A stretch of 31,788 nucleotides of DNA. Origin: a virus. Under the pieces are notes generated by a model, which had not been told where the DNA came from, made no database searches, and saw only the letters and a program-made list of their open reading frames with translations. Of the stretch, positions 16,301-25,093 are shown in pieces. The translations under genes and the position numbers were made by a program. The number at the start of each line of letters is the position of its first letter. The first letter of the stretch is position 1. The DNA lies in IMG/VR virus record IMGVR_UViG_3300037587_000706, positions 1-31,788 of that record. One strand, 5' to 3'.

Positions 16301-16703
16301 ACTTAAAACTGTGGTCAAAGATGATGCTACTGACCTGTACGGACTCAAGGTTCACATCCACATTAATGTAACGGATCTCTATGGTCTTAAAGTTCAGATC
16401 AAAGATGACGCAACCGACCTGTATGGATTAAGAGCAGTAATCAAAGATGATGCAACGGATCTTTACGGACTCAAGGTTCACATTTTCTTTACAGCCACCG
16501 ACCTGTATGGACTCAAGGCGATCATCAAAGATGACGGTACCGATCTTTATGGACTCAAAGCAATCATCAAAACGGATGCAACGGATTTGTATGGACTCAA
16601 GGCCAGGATCAGAACAGGCGTATGGTCTGAAAAAGTAATTGCGGCAACCTCAAGCACTGAAAAAGTAATTGCAGATGTTTCCTGGACGGAGAAGGTGATA
16701 TAG
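13326..16703 (+). CDS. Large modular protein with DLYGLK repeat array, virion adhesin-like
   Basis: A GTG at 13326 (AGGA just upstream) opens 1125 residues. Residues 1-21 form a basic, hydrophobic, signal-like segment (KNKILLWAVWGLILAAAV). Three homologous beta-rich domains follow, roughly 22-230, 300-500 and 515-720; they share SIYRITG/IIYRISG, TPTGG.K.YL.L and an ending (V/I)A(V/I)HP. After domain 1 come four copies of a 14-residue unit, and after domain 2 a degenerate QYGLK copy. After domain 3 there is an array of 26 units of DLYGLK..IKDDAT (731-1098). Three EKVI motifs end the protein. The plan fits a receptor-binding or capsid-surface fibre, but I recognise no family. Its place between capsid and adaptor genes is unusual for a tail fibre. 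Confidence 0.7.
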   Translation: MLKNKILLWAVWGLILAAAVQTRNSGANGAGFTSAVNTPSGLAEGDLVVCFFTSDGSGSHTWPSGTDDTFNSIVDQLADGSAARHSVAWHEVTATGPGASITVNLGNSTKSTYSIYRITGHEDPDTQPPQVSNPQIDTSTAPNATILTPTGGSKDYLWLTGFGIDGSKTTGSVTLPANYGTKIGANNGGGSPCSTWSGEFANTASSEDAAAWTLSGGGVEWVAETVAVHPGVVATPATDLYGLKVVIKDDATDLYGLKTQIKDDATDLYGLKAVVTSVTDATDLYGLRVKPFDPDFPLVESYALSVESTDTTTHTVTAPDGTVSGDLLLLISGCDGNVPTITEPSGFTQLVHQTTASGTLNISYKQAGGSEPGTYSVGTSASEESAHIIYRISGAQDPSTQAPEISSLALSVDANPDPNIVTPTGGAKNYLWLAAFWNADDATGTAKPTDYSNFLTINSGGADPTNIGAAEYTNNAASENPGAFTISASKLWSAFTIAIHPLSEQYGLKARIIDTAFPFVETTALSVESTDTETHTVDNAPGVVSGDLLILVSSVDSNTNIVEPASFTELARVQQANISINVSYKWAGGSEPGTYTVTTTSEAEESSHIIYRISGAENPSTQAPELSSVSIQTTQFPNPQPVTPTGGAKNYLFLAVFAGNDDAVATAVPADYSNMQTINSGGSEACGVGGAERYLNASSENPGIFVIPTSQQCISYAIAVHPGVPVTPATDLYGLKVQIKDDATDLYGLKAIVKDDATDLYGLKAQIKDDATDLYGLKAHIHINATNLYGLKAQIKDDATDLYGLKAVVTAATSATDLYGLKAQIKDDATDLYGLKAQIKDDATDLYGLKTQIKDDATDLYGLKAHIHIDTTDLYGLKTQIKDDATDLYGLRTQIKDDATDLYGLKAVVTTVTSTTDLYGLKIAIKDDATDLYGLKAVIIAATEATDLYGLKAQIKKDATDLYGLKTQIKDDATDLYGLKTQIKDDATDLYGLKTVVKDDATDLYGLKVHIHINVTDLYGLKVQIKDDATDLYGLRAVIKDDATDLYGLKVHIFFTATDLYGLKAIIKDDGTDLYGLKAIIKTDATDLYGLKARIRTGVWSEKVIAATSSTEKVIADVSWTEKVI
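14040..14195 (+). repeat. First block of DLYGLK-coding repeats
   Basis: Four consecutive units encode DLYGLK or DLYGLR followed by an 8- to 10-residue linker (residues 239-290 of the 1125-residue protein). The third unit is the 16-residue variant (VVTSVTDAT linker). The block directly follows the first beta-rich domain. Confidence 0.85.
15516..16619 (+). repeat. Main array: 26 DLYGLK-coding repeats, 42-bp period
   Basis: I count 26 units. The commonest encodes DLYGLKAQIKDDAT (42 bp). Variants have an IHIN/IHID linker (same length) or VVT..T..T and IIAATEAT linkers (48 bp). One unit starts NLYGLK and two end DLYGLR. Codons for the invariant residues vary widely from unit to unit, while some blocks are identical over tens of bases (for example 15591-15637 and 15807-15853). 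Confidence 0.92.
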
Positions 16704-16706
16704 CTA

Positions 16707-17423
16707 ATGGATTACACAACAATGCAGGATCGCGTAAAACTCTGGCTCGGGCAAACCGACGCTACGAATACCTACTACACGTCAACCGAAGTCGAGGATC
16801 TTGTAAACGATGCCATCGAGGAGGTCGCACTCGAAACTGAGTGCCTGCTCACTTTTGCAACCATTACAACTACGGAAGGCATCGGACGATACGCATTGCC
16901 GTTGGACTTCTCGCAGATGCGTAATGCGTCGGTAAACAAAACAGCTACGCGCCGTTACGTGCTTGCACAATCGGATTTCGATGATTTTGAGATCAGCACT
17001 TCAGGAAACTATGTCCTTCAGGGGGAACCCGCGTATTTCAAGGTTGAGATTGGCGCAACAGGCACTTCGGCAACGAGAGCACCCGGCGACATCTGGCTCT
17101 ACCCGGTACCCGACAACAATGGTGGTAACGACTACACCTTGATACTCCACTATCTCCAGATACCGGATCGCTTGAGCACAGGAACCGATGTGAGCGAACT
17201 CCCGAGACAACTCCATCGAGCGGTGACATATTACGCCGCTGTGCTGTTGTCACGCAAAGCGTCGGATGACCAGAAGGCGCAGACACTCATGCAGCTTTAC
17301 ACACACGAGATTCAGCGGTATATGAACAGCAAGAATCAGCGTGAGATGCGTCGGTACGTTGCAAAAAATGTGTACCGATCAGGCGCATTTTGGGGAAAAT
17401 TCAAACCGCAGGGATGGCGGTAA
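16707..17423 (+). CDS. Head-tail adaptor / tail tube A-like protein
   Basis: The 238-residue product starts with a helical segment (MQDRVKLWLGQ...EVEDLVNDAIEEVALE) and has a beta-rich centre with GRYALPLDF and DIWLYPVPDNNG. A C-terminal helical part follows (LPRQLHRAVTYYAAVLL, then QREMRRYVAKNVY). This order matches the gatekeeper/adaptor proteins of podoviruses (T7 gp11-like) and gp6-like connectors. It should sit under the portal and join head to tail. Ribosome binding may use GGAGAAGGTG at the end of the previous gene. It is followed directly by the tail-tube-like gene. Confidence 0.7.
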   Translation: MDYTTMQDRVKLWLGQTDATNTYYTSTEVEDLVNDAIEEVALETECLLTFATITTTEGIGRYALPLDFSQMRNASVNKTATRRYVLAQSDFDDFEISTSGNYVLQGEPAYFKVEIGATGTSATRAPGDIWLYPVPDNNGGNDYTLILHYLQIPDRLSTGTDVSELPRQLHRAVTYYAAVLLSRKASDDQKAQTLMQLYTHEIQRYMNSKNQREMRRYVAKNVYRSGAFWGKFKPQGWR

Positions 17424-19562
17424 ATGGCAAATACATTTGTTGATCTCAAGGGTAAGAAGAAGTTCACCATCACCGATTTCACAGGTGGGCTTAATGAAAA
17501 CGCTCGTGTGTATGCGGTGAAACCCAATGAGCTTCAGGCGTGCTCCAATATGGAAATTCGCAAGATGGGTGCCCTAGTTGTGCGTGCAGGAACGGCGAAA
17601 TATGAACAAGCAGCAGTGAAAATTAACATACCCGCAACCGATCAGTTCTATTATGTGAATCGTGACGGAACACGCAAGATGGTGATGTTCGCCGGGAATA
17701 CGTCAGCAATTCCATCAGTGAAAACTGCGGTATACATTGATAACGATGCGGGGGTTTATACTTCATTGATAGAGATGGACACAGCGGACGGACACTGCCG
17801 GTTTACGCAGTACCGGGATACCTTGTTTTTTGGAACCGATGATGGCCCAACTACTGAGTCTTTATCCGGGTTTCGTTCATATAATAGTACGGGGGGGATA
17901 ATTCAAATCTATGTTGATATCATGGGCGAGATGGGGACAAGTACGCAGTTTACTGATGTTATGACGAACACAAAGACATCGACTGGCGGATTTCTGGAAC
18001 CGAAATATTATGCGTATCGCCTGTGTTGGGAAATCAGCCACGACAACGACTTTATGGGCGAGAGTTATCCGGTATGGTACAGCCTTGGTGTTGCGGAAGG
18101 GGCTATTGGAGAAGTTGCGCCTGATGTGTTGTTGGACCGCCGTTCCTCTTTTCAGCAGGATATAGATCACACATCAGGCAGCACGGAAACAAACATCGTT
18201 GAATTTAAGAAACCGGCTTCGACACCATCGGACTTCCCGACAACAGCAACTATCATTAACATCTATCGTTCCGGCCCTTACGACGCAAACGATGAATTTT
18301 TTCCACAGACCAGCGAGGAAGATCGTCGTTTCTTTTTGATCGGCTCAATAAGCGCCGATACATATAGTTCTGCGAGTGTAGGCACAGTATTGTTCACAGA
18401 TCGTGGTGAGATCCCATTGGGTGTTCAGATTCGCTACATCCCAACACACAAACCGCCTCGCCCACGTTTTCTTGCGGTACACAAGGATCGTCTGTGGTTC
18501 GGGTATGTGATGGAATTGCATCTGGGAAGCGGGGATAACGCACTCAAGGCGCATCGAATTTACGCTTCTGAATTCAGGGAGCCGTATGTGTTTCCGGCAG
18601 GTAGTTGGGTGGATGTGCAGCCCAACGAAGGCGAAGGAATCACCGGCATGGTGTCTTGGCGTAACAAAATTATGCTCGTGTTCAAAAACAATTCGACCTA
18701 CGCAATCGTTGGTGGTGACGATGTAGACTTTGCGGGGAACCCTGATATTTCGGTTGAGATCATTAGCGAGGACATCGGGTGTATTGCACCAAACAGTATT
18801 GTGCAGGCAGAGGGGCGCATCATGTGGCTCTCACACAGAGGCGTCTATTACTTTGATGGCACAATTCCACAGCCGCTCAAGAATGTGAATATCGAAGACA
18901 CATTACGTGATCTTGAAACCGGCACTGATTACGATTCGTCGATGGGGTACTTTTCGCTGGAACGGGAACTGTGGGTTGGTCATAGTACTGCTTCTTTTGG
19001 AGGAAGTATTCAGAAGTTCAATTTCGTTACCGGCGCATGGAGCAAACATACAAACCCGAGCACGGAATTTAACGTAGCTGTATCATCATTTGTTGAAAAA
19101 AATGCAAAGAATGTACGTCCCGAATTTTACATGGGCATCGACTCGAACCCTGCCGGGCTTGATGATTTAGGTGTTGTTCATAGAGGAGACACAGCTCGTT
19201 GGTTTGATGAATTTACAGGAGACACCAATATCCCCTGGTCTTTCAAAACGAAACAGTTCGATTTCAATACACCGTGGGCGTCAAAGAATGTGCGAGCAAT
19301 TGGGCTTGATTGCAACATACCAGATTCCACTGGAGTTACGGTACGGATCACATGCGATGATCGTCTCGACACGAATACCGATCCGGGCGGCGACTTCACA
19401 ATCGCAGAAGCCATTGTCGGACACAAACTCATTATGATGGACAACCGGATACGTGGCAAAAAAATCGGGTTCGAGATTTCAGGTACGCAAACAACAGGCC
19501 CAACTGAGTTCTACGCGCTGAATGTGTATTATGAAGAAGAAGAAGCGGTGATCGACGAGTAA
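17424..19562 (+). CDS. Tail tube B / tail nozzle-like protein
   Basis: The 712-residue product begins with a signature of podoviral tail-nozzle proteins: an FTGGLNENA turn, a .P.EL..C.N.EI...GAL..R.G segment (residues 20-58), then repeated beta-propeller-like strands. These include RFTQYRDTLFF, PRPRFLAVHKDRLWFGYV, WRNKIMLVFKNNSTYAI and WLSHRGVYYFDG. This is the T7 gp12 type of organisation. It should form the distal tube through which DNA leaves. It follows the adaptor directly and overlaps the next gene by one base (TAATG, 19560-19564). Confidence 0.75.
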   Translation: MANTFVDLKGKKKFTITDFTGGLNENARVYAVKPNELQACSNMEIRKMGALVVRAGTAKYEQAAVKINIPATDQFYYVNRDGTRKMVMFAGNTSAIPSVKTAVYIDNDAGVYTSLIEMDTADGHCRFTQYRDTLFFGTDDGPTTESLSGFRSYNSTGGIIQIYVDIMGEMGTSTQFTDVMTNTKTSTGGFLEPKYYAYRLCWEISHDNDFMGESYPVWYSLGVAEGAIGEVAPDVLLDRRSSFQQDIDHTSGSTETNIVEFKKPASTPSDFPTTATIINIYRSGPYDANDEFFPQTSEEDRRFFLIGSISADTYSSASVGTVLFTDRGEIPLGVQIRYIPTHKPPRPRFLAVHKDRLWFGYVMELHLGSGDNALKAHRIYASEFREPYVFPAGSWVDVQPNEGEGITGMVSWRNKIMLVFKNNSTYAIVGGDDVDFAGNPDISVEIISEDIGCIAPNSIVQAEGRIMWLSHRGVYYFDGTIPQPLKNVNIEDTLRDLETGTDYDSSMGYFSLERELWVGHSTASFGGSIQKFNFVTGAWSKHTNPSTEFNVAVSSFVEKNAKNVRPEFYMGIDSNPAGLDDLGVVHRGDTARWFDEFTGDTNIPWSFKTKQFDFNTPWASKNVRAIGLDCNIPDSTGVTVRITCDDRLDTNTDPGGDFTIAEAIVGHKLIMMDNRIRGKKIGFEISGTQTTGPTEFYALNVYYEEEEAVIDE

Positions 19563-20008
19563 TGCCACGACGCTACCTGTATACAGAAATTGAAAAAGAC
19601 GATTTCCTGCCGGTGCTTAACCAGGAACTCGATGAGCTGCATCGTCGCCTTGACGCGGTTGAAAACGAACGCTACTTGCTTGCCGGGCCAAACCCGGTTG
19701 ACGGTCGCCGCAGGGATTGTCTTTTGGCCAAACGTGTGGAACTTCCCGCAGGGGAACCTATCGTGACAGTAGACATCCCGTATAAACAACATGCATTGAG
19801 CGGAAATCCGTTGTTCAAGAAAGCTGACCATGTTTCGTACCCGCTATTTCTTTACAATGGCACTGTACCCGATCCCGTCACAGTGCTCGAAGCAATAATG
19901 ACGCAATTAGACGAGAAACGGGTTGTGTTTCAGGTCCATCGAGATCCAGGGTTTATGTTGAATGAATTAGACGTGACATTTCATGTGCGAGTTTCAGGAG
20001 TTGTGTAA
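19562..20008 (+). CDS. Hypothetical virion-associated protein
   Basis: The 148-residue product has a charged helical N-terminus (YTEIEKDDFLPVLNQELDELHRRLDAVENERYLL), possibly a coiled coil, and a C-terminal beta-rich part ending FHVRVSGVV. It starts by TAATG coupling to the tail-nozzle-like gene. A small tail or tail-fibre-attachment role fits the position; no family is recognised. Confidence 0.6.
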   Translation: MPRRYLYTEIEKDDFLPVLNQELDELHRRLDAVENERYLLAGPNPVDGRRRDCLLAKRVELPAGEPIVTVDIPYKQHALSGNPLFKKADHVSYPLFLYNGTVPDPVTVLEAIMTQLDEKRVVFQVHRDPGFMLNELDVTFHVRVSGVV

Positions 20009-20010
20009 TC

Positions 20011-20772
20011 ATGCCTTACGGAGACTACGGGAACCTTTATGGCCCGGACCCATATTCAAAATTGTACGGTAACAACAAACCGCAATCCCCGTCGCCCGCT
20101 CCGTACAAAGCCCCTGATGTACTGGCGCTTGAGGCAAGGTATAACAAGGCACATGCGGAAGCGATCCGTACCGGGAATTGGGCGGAAAACGACCGCCTCA
20201 AACTGGAGTTGCAAAACCTCGGCAAGTTCAAACGTGAACTCCGTTGGTTTGATGAAGAGCAGGGACAGTTTACGGAAGCCCTGCGTCGAGGGTTTCGCAC
20301 GAGCACAGAATTCACCGCCGCACGTCAGAAACGTGGTGTTGAACAAGGTGTTGGTCGCTATTTTGCCCGCCGTGGATTGGGTGAATCCGGTTTCGAGGGA
20401 CAGGGCGCCGCCACCGCATTTGGGAATATAGCACTCGCTTCGCAGGGTGCGCAGAATCAGTTTGAGCAGGCACTCAATATGTCGTTGAGTCAGGAACGCT
20501 CGGGGTTCATTCGTGGCGAATTTGATTTCTTTCATCGCTTGAGCCAGATGCAGTATGAGGAGCAGCTTGGTGAGAAGATGGCCGCGTTTCAGGCGCAGTT
20601 GCAACGGGACGCGCAACGAGCAGGTATGTTTGACAAGATGCTCAACTTTGCTGGGCAGGTACTTGGCGGGTTCATACCCATTGGAGGGGGGATGCCTGGA
20701 GCAGCGCAAACAGCGGGACAGGCCCAGGCGCAAACTTACATGATGAATAACCCGTATGCCTACTACGGCTAA
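20011..20772 (+). CDS. Internal virion / ejection-like protein, small
   Basis: The 253-residue product has a Tyr/Pro-rich start (MPYGDYGNLYGPDPYSKLYG). Long helical, Gln/Ala/Gly-rich segments follow (about residues 45-210), and the end is hydrophobic and glycine-rich (FAGQVLGGFIPIGGGMPGAAQ). In podovirus-like genomes such proteins, encoded after the tail genes, are packaged in the capsid and ejected to form a channel. That role is inferred from position and composition. AGGAG lies ten bases upstream of the start. Confidence 0.6.
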   Translation: MPYGDYGNLYGPDPYSKLYGNNKPQSPSPAPYKAPDVLALEARYNKAHAEAIRTGNWAENDRLKLELQNLGKFKRELRWFDEEQGQFTEALRRGFRTSTEFTAARQKRGVEQGVGRYFARRGLGESGFEGQGAATAFGNIALASQGAQNQFEQALNMSLSQERSGFIRGEFDFFHRLSQMQYEEQLGEKMAAFQAQLQRDAQRAGMFDKMLNFAGQVLGGFIPIGGGMPGAAQTAGQAQAQTYMMNNPYAYYG

Positions 20773-20782
20773 AAGGTGAGTC

Positions 20783-22027
20783 ATGCCTAAACTATACGGA
20801 AAACAGGACGTAGGAATCAACCTGCTTGGCGGGATATTTCAGGGGATGCTGGATCGCAGGCAGCGTAACCAGGACTTACAGGATCAGGAAGCGCAGCGTC
20901 AGCAGGCGTCGATGATGCAGGAGCAGCGGCAGGCGCATGGGATTAATCTTGTGGAGATGCAGGATGAGATGCGGCGCACGTCCAAGCTGGAAACTCGTGG
21001 TTACGAAGAAAAGCAAAACATCACATCGGAAAAATGGAAACAGTATATGGAGAAAAACAAAATTCCGTATACCGGGAACTGGAAAACCGACAAGTGGGCC
21101 ATTGATCGGTATGATGATGTAAAACGCGAGAAAGCAAAAATAAGAGTGCCTACTGGTAGCGATAAGCCAATGGATTTCCCGCAGGCACTAAATCTTGCGC
21201 AGGATTTGCATAAAACTGCGACACCTGAAGCGCATGAAGCGATGGCAAACAAGTGGGTTGAGTCAGGCGCTACCAAGAGAAGCGTGTCTGCGATGACCAA
21301 AGATGTTCCCGGACTGTTTCCGAGCGGAGAGGTTCCACAACGGCCTTCTACGCTGCAACAGCAAGCACGCGACGTACAAAGCCTTTCGGTAAAATACGGG
21401 CATGAGTATATGGGATTGGAGTATGTGTATCGCGGGCTGAACGATCAGGTTGACTGGCTTGAGGAAACAACGACACAACAACAAATAGCGTCAATGGTGT
21501 CTACGGCAATGCAGACACTTCTGAAGGACCGGGATGCATACGGAATCACTGATGAGCAGGCAGGCAACCTTGATGCAATGCACCATCTTTCACTGAGCCA
21601 TGTTCTCGCAGGTGTGTATTTGCAGGGAATTGGTGGGCAGGGGGAGAACTCGGATGTGTACACAGAGTTCCCGCAAAACGTGAGAAATGAAATAGGGCGT
21701 AGAGTTGCGTTGATGGGGGGGAGCAAAGACACTTTGCAGGATGTCGTTCCCGATTTTGTTCTCGCTGAAACAGCCAATGCGGCGTTTCGGGAAATCCTTG
21801 GAATGAATACTCCAGTGTTTCCATCGCTACCTGGTGTCCAGGTATCACTCGACGATCTTCTTGTGAAGATGTTTGAGATGAGGCTGGATGACGAACAGAT
21901 GGCAGGGATCATCCACTACATAATCAATGGGCCTCCATCAACGGAACCAAGTCGCATTGAAGCTGGGGTAAAAGTAATTGGTGGCACTTTGAAAGACACA
22001 GCCAAAAAGTTTTTGAGGGTTCCATAA
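20783..22027 (+). CDS. Internal virion-like protein, helical
   Basis: The 414-residue product opens with a glycine-rich segment (GINLLGGIFQGML) and an extended Gln/Arg-rich coiled-coil-like region (residues about 25-75). Mixed helices follow, including a C-terminal part (VSLDDLLVKMFEMRLDDEQMAGIIHYII). AAGGTGAG serves as ribosome site. No enzymatic motif is visible. Order and composition match the middle ejection/core proteins of podovirus-like phages; inference. Confidence 0.6.
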   Translation: MPKLYGKQDVGINLLGGIFQGMLDRRQRNQDLQDQEAQRQQASMMQEQRQAHGINLVEMQDEMRRTSKLETRGYEEKQNITSEKWKQYMEKNKIPYTGNWKTDKWAIDRYDDVKREKAKIRVPTGSDKPMDFPQALNLAQDLHKTATPEAHEAMANKWVESGATKRSVSAMTKDVPGLFPSGEVPQRPSTLQQQARDVQSLSVKYGHEYMGLEYVYRGLNDQVDWLEETTTQQQIASMVSTAMQTLLKDRDAYGITDEQAGNLDAMHHLSLSHVLAGVYLQGIGGQGENSDVYTEFPQNVRNEIGRRVALMGGSKDTLQDVVPDFVLAETANAAFREILGMNTPVFPSLPGVQVSLDDLLVKMFEMRLDDEQMAGIIHYIINGPPSTEPSRIEAGVKVIGGTLKDTAKKFLRVP

Positions 22028-22030
22028 CAA

Positions 22031-24862
22031 ATGCCAATAGGGTTCACTCCACAACAACAGCGTGGCGAACCAACACGTCGCCACAGGAGAAGCGGCAACA
22101 GCCTGCTTGACACGATTCGGTACAAAGCGACTCGTGAAGATCGTCCTCGTTTCTTTAATGTCCTCGATATTATGGCATCGTTCCCGCAGGGTCTTGCGGG
22201 ACTCACCGCGAATGAGATCCAGCGGGAACGTGGTGCATACGCAACCGGCCCCTGGAAAGCGTTCAAAAAGGGTATGCGGGAAAGCAAGAGTTTCGCGGAA
22301 GTCACAGGAAGCTTTGGTTCTGGCATAATGCTTGATATTGCAACCGATATTCCGGGGTGGGTAATTCCTGCGAAGGGGTTTGCGGTGGTTCGCGCAATAC
22401 CGGGCGCAAAAGTAGTTGGTCGTGGCATCAAGTCTGGTGCTCACATAGTAAGCGAAAGTGCCGACAAGATTCACAATGTTCGCCGTGCTAGAGAAGCGAT
22501 GGGCGAGGTATTCCAGCGAGCACACCGATTCAAAAAGTATAATCCAGAAATGAGAGACGAGTTTCAGGACAATCTTCACAAAATGTGGCAGGCTGAAACT
22601 GAAGCAGGAGAAAACATTGCACGAGAAATTGGCAAGCTCGGAGATGAAGTTGAGATACGAGAAGTGCTGTTTCTGTGGGATGAAAAACCTAAGTTCACAA
22701 CTGGCGTTGGAGATCCACGGCTGATTGAGTGGCAGGAAGCGTATGCTGCCCTTACTGATAACCAGAAAATGATGATGCGTGTTGTAGCCTCTCATATCAA
22801 AAGCCTTGAGCCGGGGAAAGTTGCTTCGGGCCAACTAACATACAAGGCACTCAGGGATTTTGAGATCCGAAATCAGCGTGAGTATGTCCCACACCGATAT
22901 GGCGGAAAAGCGCAACGTCTTGATGAGCTTGAGGAAGTTCAGGAAGGGCTTATCAACGAGGAAGCATGGGCACAGGATTTTATGGATGCGGGTGCCGATC
23001 TGAAAGACCTTCAGAAATGGGTTTCATTTTTCGAGGATGTTCCCGCCGATGATGCATTTGACGATTTGATTGATGCCTTCTATTTGAAAAAAATAGAAGC
23101 GCGTCGAAAGATGCCGTTTGCTTTGCGGCGTGCCGATTTACGAACACTGCGCGAAAAGGTAGAAGCAGGTAACGAAGGGCTTATCACAGACCTGCAAGAG
23201 TTGATGCGCGTGGAAAGCCGTGATGTCGCAGTAGCCAATGCGGCACGCAAATGGCAATCCTCGCTTCTCGGGTATGCGAAGAAACAGGGTTTGATTATTC
23301 CCAAGAGTCTCGTGGATCGCCCAACTGTTCTGAAACAGTATCTTGTCAAGCAGATTGGAAAGAAAGCGACAGACAAAAGATTGCGGGACGGGTTTGCTCC
23401 GATACACAAGCAGTTCGCAAAAGACCTCATGGTTCCAAAATCCCTCGCTGAGGAATTCAACGCGACGCTTGATCTCGTGTCCAATAAAGAGAAATTGGTT
23501 GGCCTCCACCTTGCCGCCGTCACGATGACGCATTTCTTCAAAGCGTGGACACTTGGGCCATTTATGGATTACTGGAGCCGGAACTCGGCAACGAACAACA
23601 TTCTGCTCATGGGCAAGGGGATGAATTTCTTAGATCCGAGAACACTTGAGGACAAAATGATGGCCGCACGTCTTGTGCTACGCTGGAATTCAGGGCACGG
23701 GATCAGGGAAAGCTATCCAGGCAAAAAGTGGATTGGCGACATACTACGAAAGAATGAAAAAGCGGTACGTGGCGAACAAACGATACATGGATACACAGAG
23801 CCACAGTTGTACCGTGAATTCAAAAGACGGGCGGTGCTCACAGGCGGGGAAGCTGAGGGTGAGTACGGAATGATCTTTCGTAATTCAGTGGAACACAAAA
23901 ACCAGATACTTCGCTTCATAGACCATCGCACAAATCCGGTGCTCCGGTGGTCATTTCGCAAGGGTCGTATGATCGAGGACACGGATCGCGTACATGCCGC
24001 ATTGTGGAGATTGCGCAAAGGTGAGTCAATGGAGGAAGCCGCAAAGTTTGCCAATGACACACTGTATGATTACAAATTCGGGTTGAGTAAGTTCGAGGAC
24101 AAGTATCTGCGTAATATGGCAATTCCGTTTTATGCGTGGATCAAATTCAATTTGCCTGCTCAAACAAAACTGTTTCTGCGGCGGCCACAGTTTATTACCG
24201 GCCAGTACAAAGTTCTCAATGCTCTTGAAACAGAATACGGTGGCCCCGATCCAGGCGAGGTTGCCCTCGCAAAATGGGAACGTACCGGCGTGGGTGTACG
24301 TATGGGGTACGATAAGAAAACCGGGCAGTACACTCGATACGGGTTGGATTCGTGGATACCGATGTCTGATTTGCGGCTGTTCTTTGATGGGAACGCAGCA
24401 GGCCGCGAATTTATCAACATGCTGAATCCGTATGCGAAGATCCCAATTGAGATTCTTACGCACTACAACACATTCACCAAAGAGAAGTTGCCAAAGTTCA
24501 AAGGTGAGAAGGGATACTTTATGGGTGTCCCGCTGGATGTGCGTTTGACCCACATGATGAATACGTGGCGTGGGTTCAAGCGAGTTGACAATCTCATCAA
24601 AACGAAGTTTCGCCCTGATCCCCGTGACTCACGAACCACATGGCAGAAGTACAAGACACTAATAACAAGTTGGACTGTTGGGATTCGTGGATACCCGAGA
24701 GATCCAGCACGGCAACGCAAGTTCTGGAGACAACGCACCGAAAAACAGATCGGGTATCTCAAATACAAACGCAAGGATTATATCAGGCGTAGCGACAAAG
24801 CCAATGCAAAGGCAGTAGAGAAAGAAATTGAACGGCTCCAGAAGCAGTTGAAGGGCAAGTAA
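22031..24862 (+). CDS. Large internal virion / ejection-like protein
   Basis: At 943 residues this is the second-largest protein of the window. It has a basic N-terminus (QQQRGEPTRRHRRSGNS), a hydrophobic segment (FGSGIMLDIATDIPGWVIPAKGFAVV, about 95-120), and then mostly charged helices. A conserved-looking stretch, YDYKFGLSKFEDKYLRNMAIPFYAWIKFNLPAQ, lies near residues 675-707; similar FY.W..FN.P.Q segments occur in large phage and polyvalent proteins of unknown function. The C-terminus is a basic helix (EKEIERLQKQLKGK). I see no transglycosylase catalytic motif. It probably enters the cell with the DNA. Confidence 0.6.
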   Translation: MPIGFTPQQQRGEPTRRHRRSGNSLLDTIRYKATREDRPRFFNVLDIMASFPQGLAGLTANEIQRERGAYATGPWKAFKKGMRESKSFAEVTGSFGSGIMLDIATDIPGWVIPAKGFAVVRAIPGAKVVGRGIKSGAHIVSESADKIHNVRRAREAMGEVFQRAHRFKKYNPEMRDEFQDNLHKMWQAETEAGENIAREIGKLGDEVEIREVLFLWDEKPKFTTGVGDPRLIEWQEAYAALTDNQKMMMRVVASHIKSLEPGKVASGQLTYKALRDFEIRNQREYVPHRYGGKAQRLDELEEVQEGLINEEAWAQDFMDAGADLKDLQKWVSFFEDVPADDAFDDLIDAFYLKKIEARRKMPFALRRADLRTLREKVEAGNEGLITDLQELMRVESRDVAVANAARKWQSSLLGYAKKQGLIIPKSLVDRPTVLKQYLVKQIGKKATDKRLRDGFAPIHKQFAKDLMVPKSLAEEFNATLDLVSNKEKLVGLHLAAVTMTHFFKAWTLGPFMDYWSRNSATNNILLMGKGMNFLDPRTLEDKMMAARLVLRWNSGHGIRESYPGKKWIGDILRKNEKAVRGEQTIHGYTEPQLYREFKRRAVLTGGEAEGEYGMIFRNSVEHKNQILRFIDHRTNPVLRWSFRKGRMIEDTDRVHAALWRLRKGESMEEAAKFANDTLYDYKFGLSKFEDKYLRNMAIPFYAWIKFNLPAQTKLFLRRPQFITGQYKVLNALETEYGGPDPGEVALAKWERTGVGVRMGYDKKTGQYTRYGLDSWIPMSDLRLFFDGNAAGREFINMLNPYAKIPIEILTHYNTFTKEKLPKFKGEKGYFMGVPLDVRLTHMMNTWRGFKRVDNLIKTKFRPDPRDSRTTWQKYKTLITSWTVGIRGYPRDPARQRKFWRQRTEKQIGYLKYKRKDYIRRSDKANAKAVEKEIERLQKQLKGK

Positions 24863-25093
24863 ATGAAAAACCTAAATGGATGGGCCAAGGTGGTCGCTTT
24901 GATTGTCGCCATCGGGGTTCAATTGATGGTGTTGAGCAACAACAATGGCCGCAGAGATGAAGCCATCAGCAATCTCAAAGACGGGCAGAAAGAGATTAAG
25001 GACAAACTGGATGCTGCGATTACCGGCATTGAGCGTCGGGATGCTCGCATAGATGGACGAATCAACAGCCATATCGAGAAACATGGAAAGTGA
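24863..25093 (+). CDS. Small membrane protein with coiled-coil tail
   Basis: The 76-residue product has one transmembrane segment (VVALIVAIGVQLMVL, about residues 9-23). A charged helix follows (GRRDEAISNLKDGQKEIKDKLDAAITGIERRDARIDGRI) that could form a coiled coil. This plan is seen in XhlA-like and spanin-like phage membrane proteins. It opens the probable lysis block. AAGGG precedes the ATG. Its stop overlaps the next GTG start (GTGA, 25090-25093). Confidence 0.65.
   Translation: MKNLNGWAKVVALIVAIGVQLMVLSNNNGRRDEAISNLKDGQKEIKDKLDAAITGIERRDARIDGRINSHIEKHGK

Noticed and set aside
15516-16619. CRISPR-like periodic repeat array
   Set aside because: Units are 42-48 bp, coding, in frame and without unique spacers; they encode a protein repeat.
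20056-20820. Minus-strand open frame of 254 codons
   Set aside because: Shadow of the 253-residue internal-protein gene; its sequence has no protein-like family features.
21938-22834. Long minus-strand open frame (298 codons) under the large internal protein
   Set aside because: Antisense to a strong 943-residue gene with operon coupling; no motif or ribosome site.
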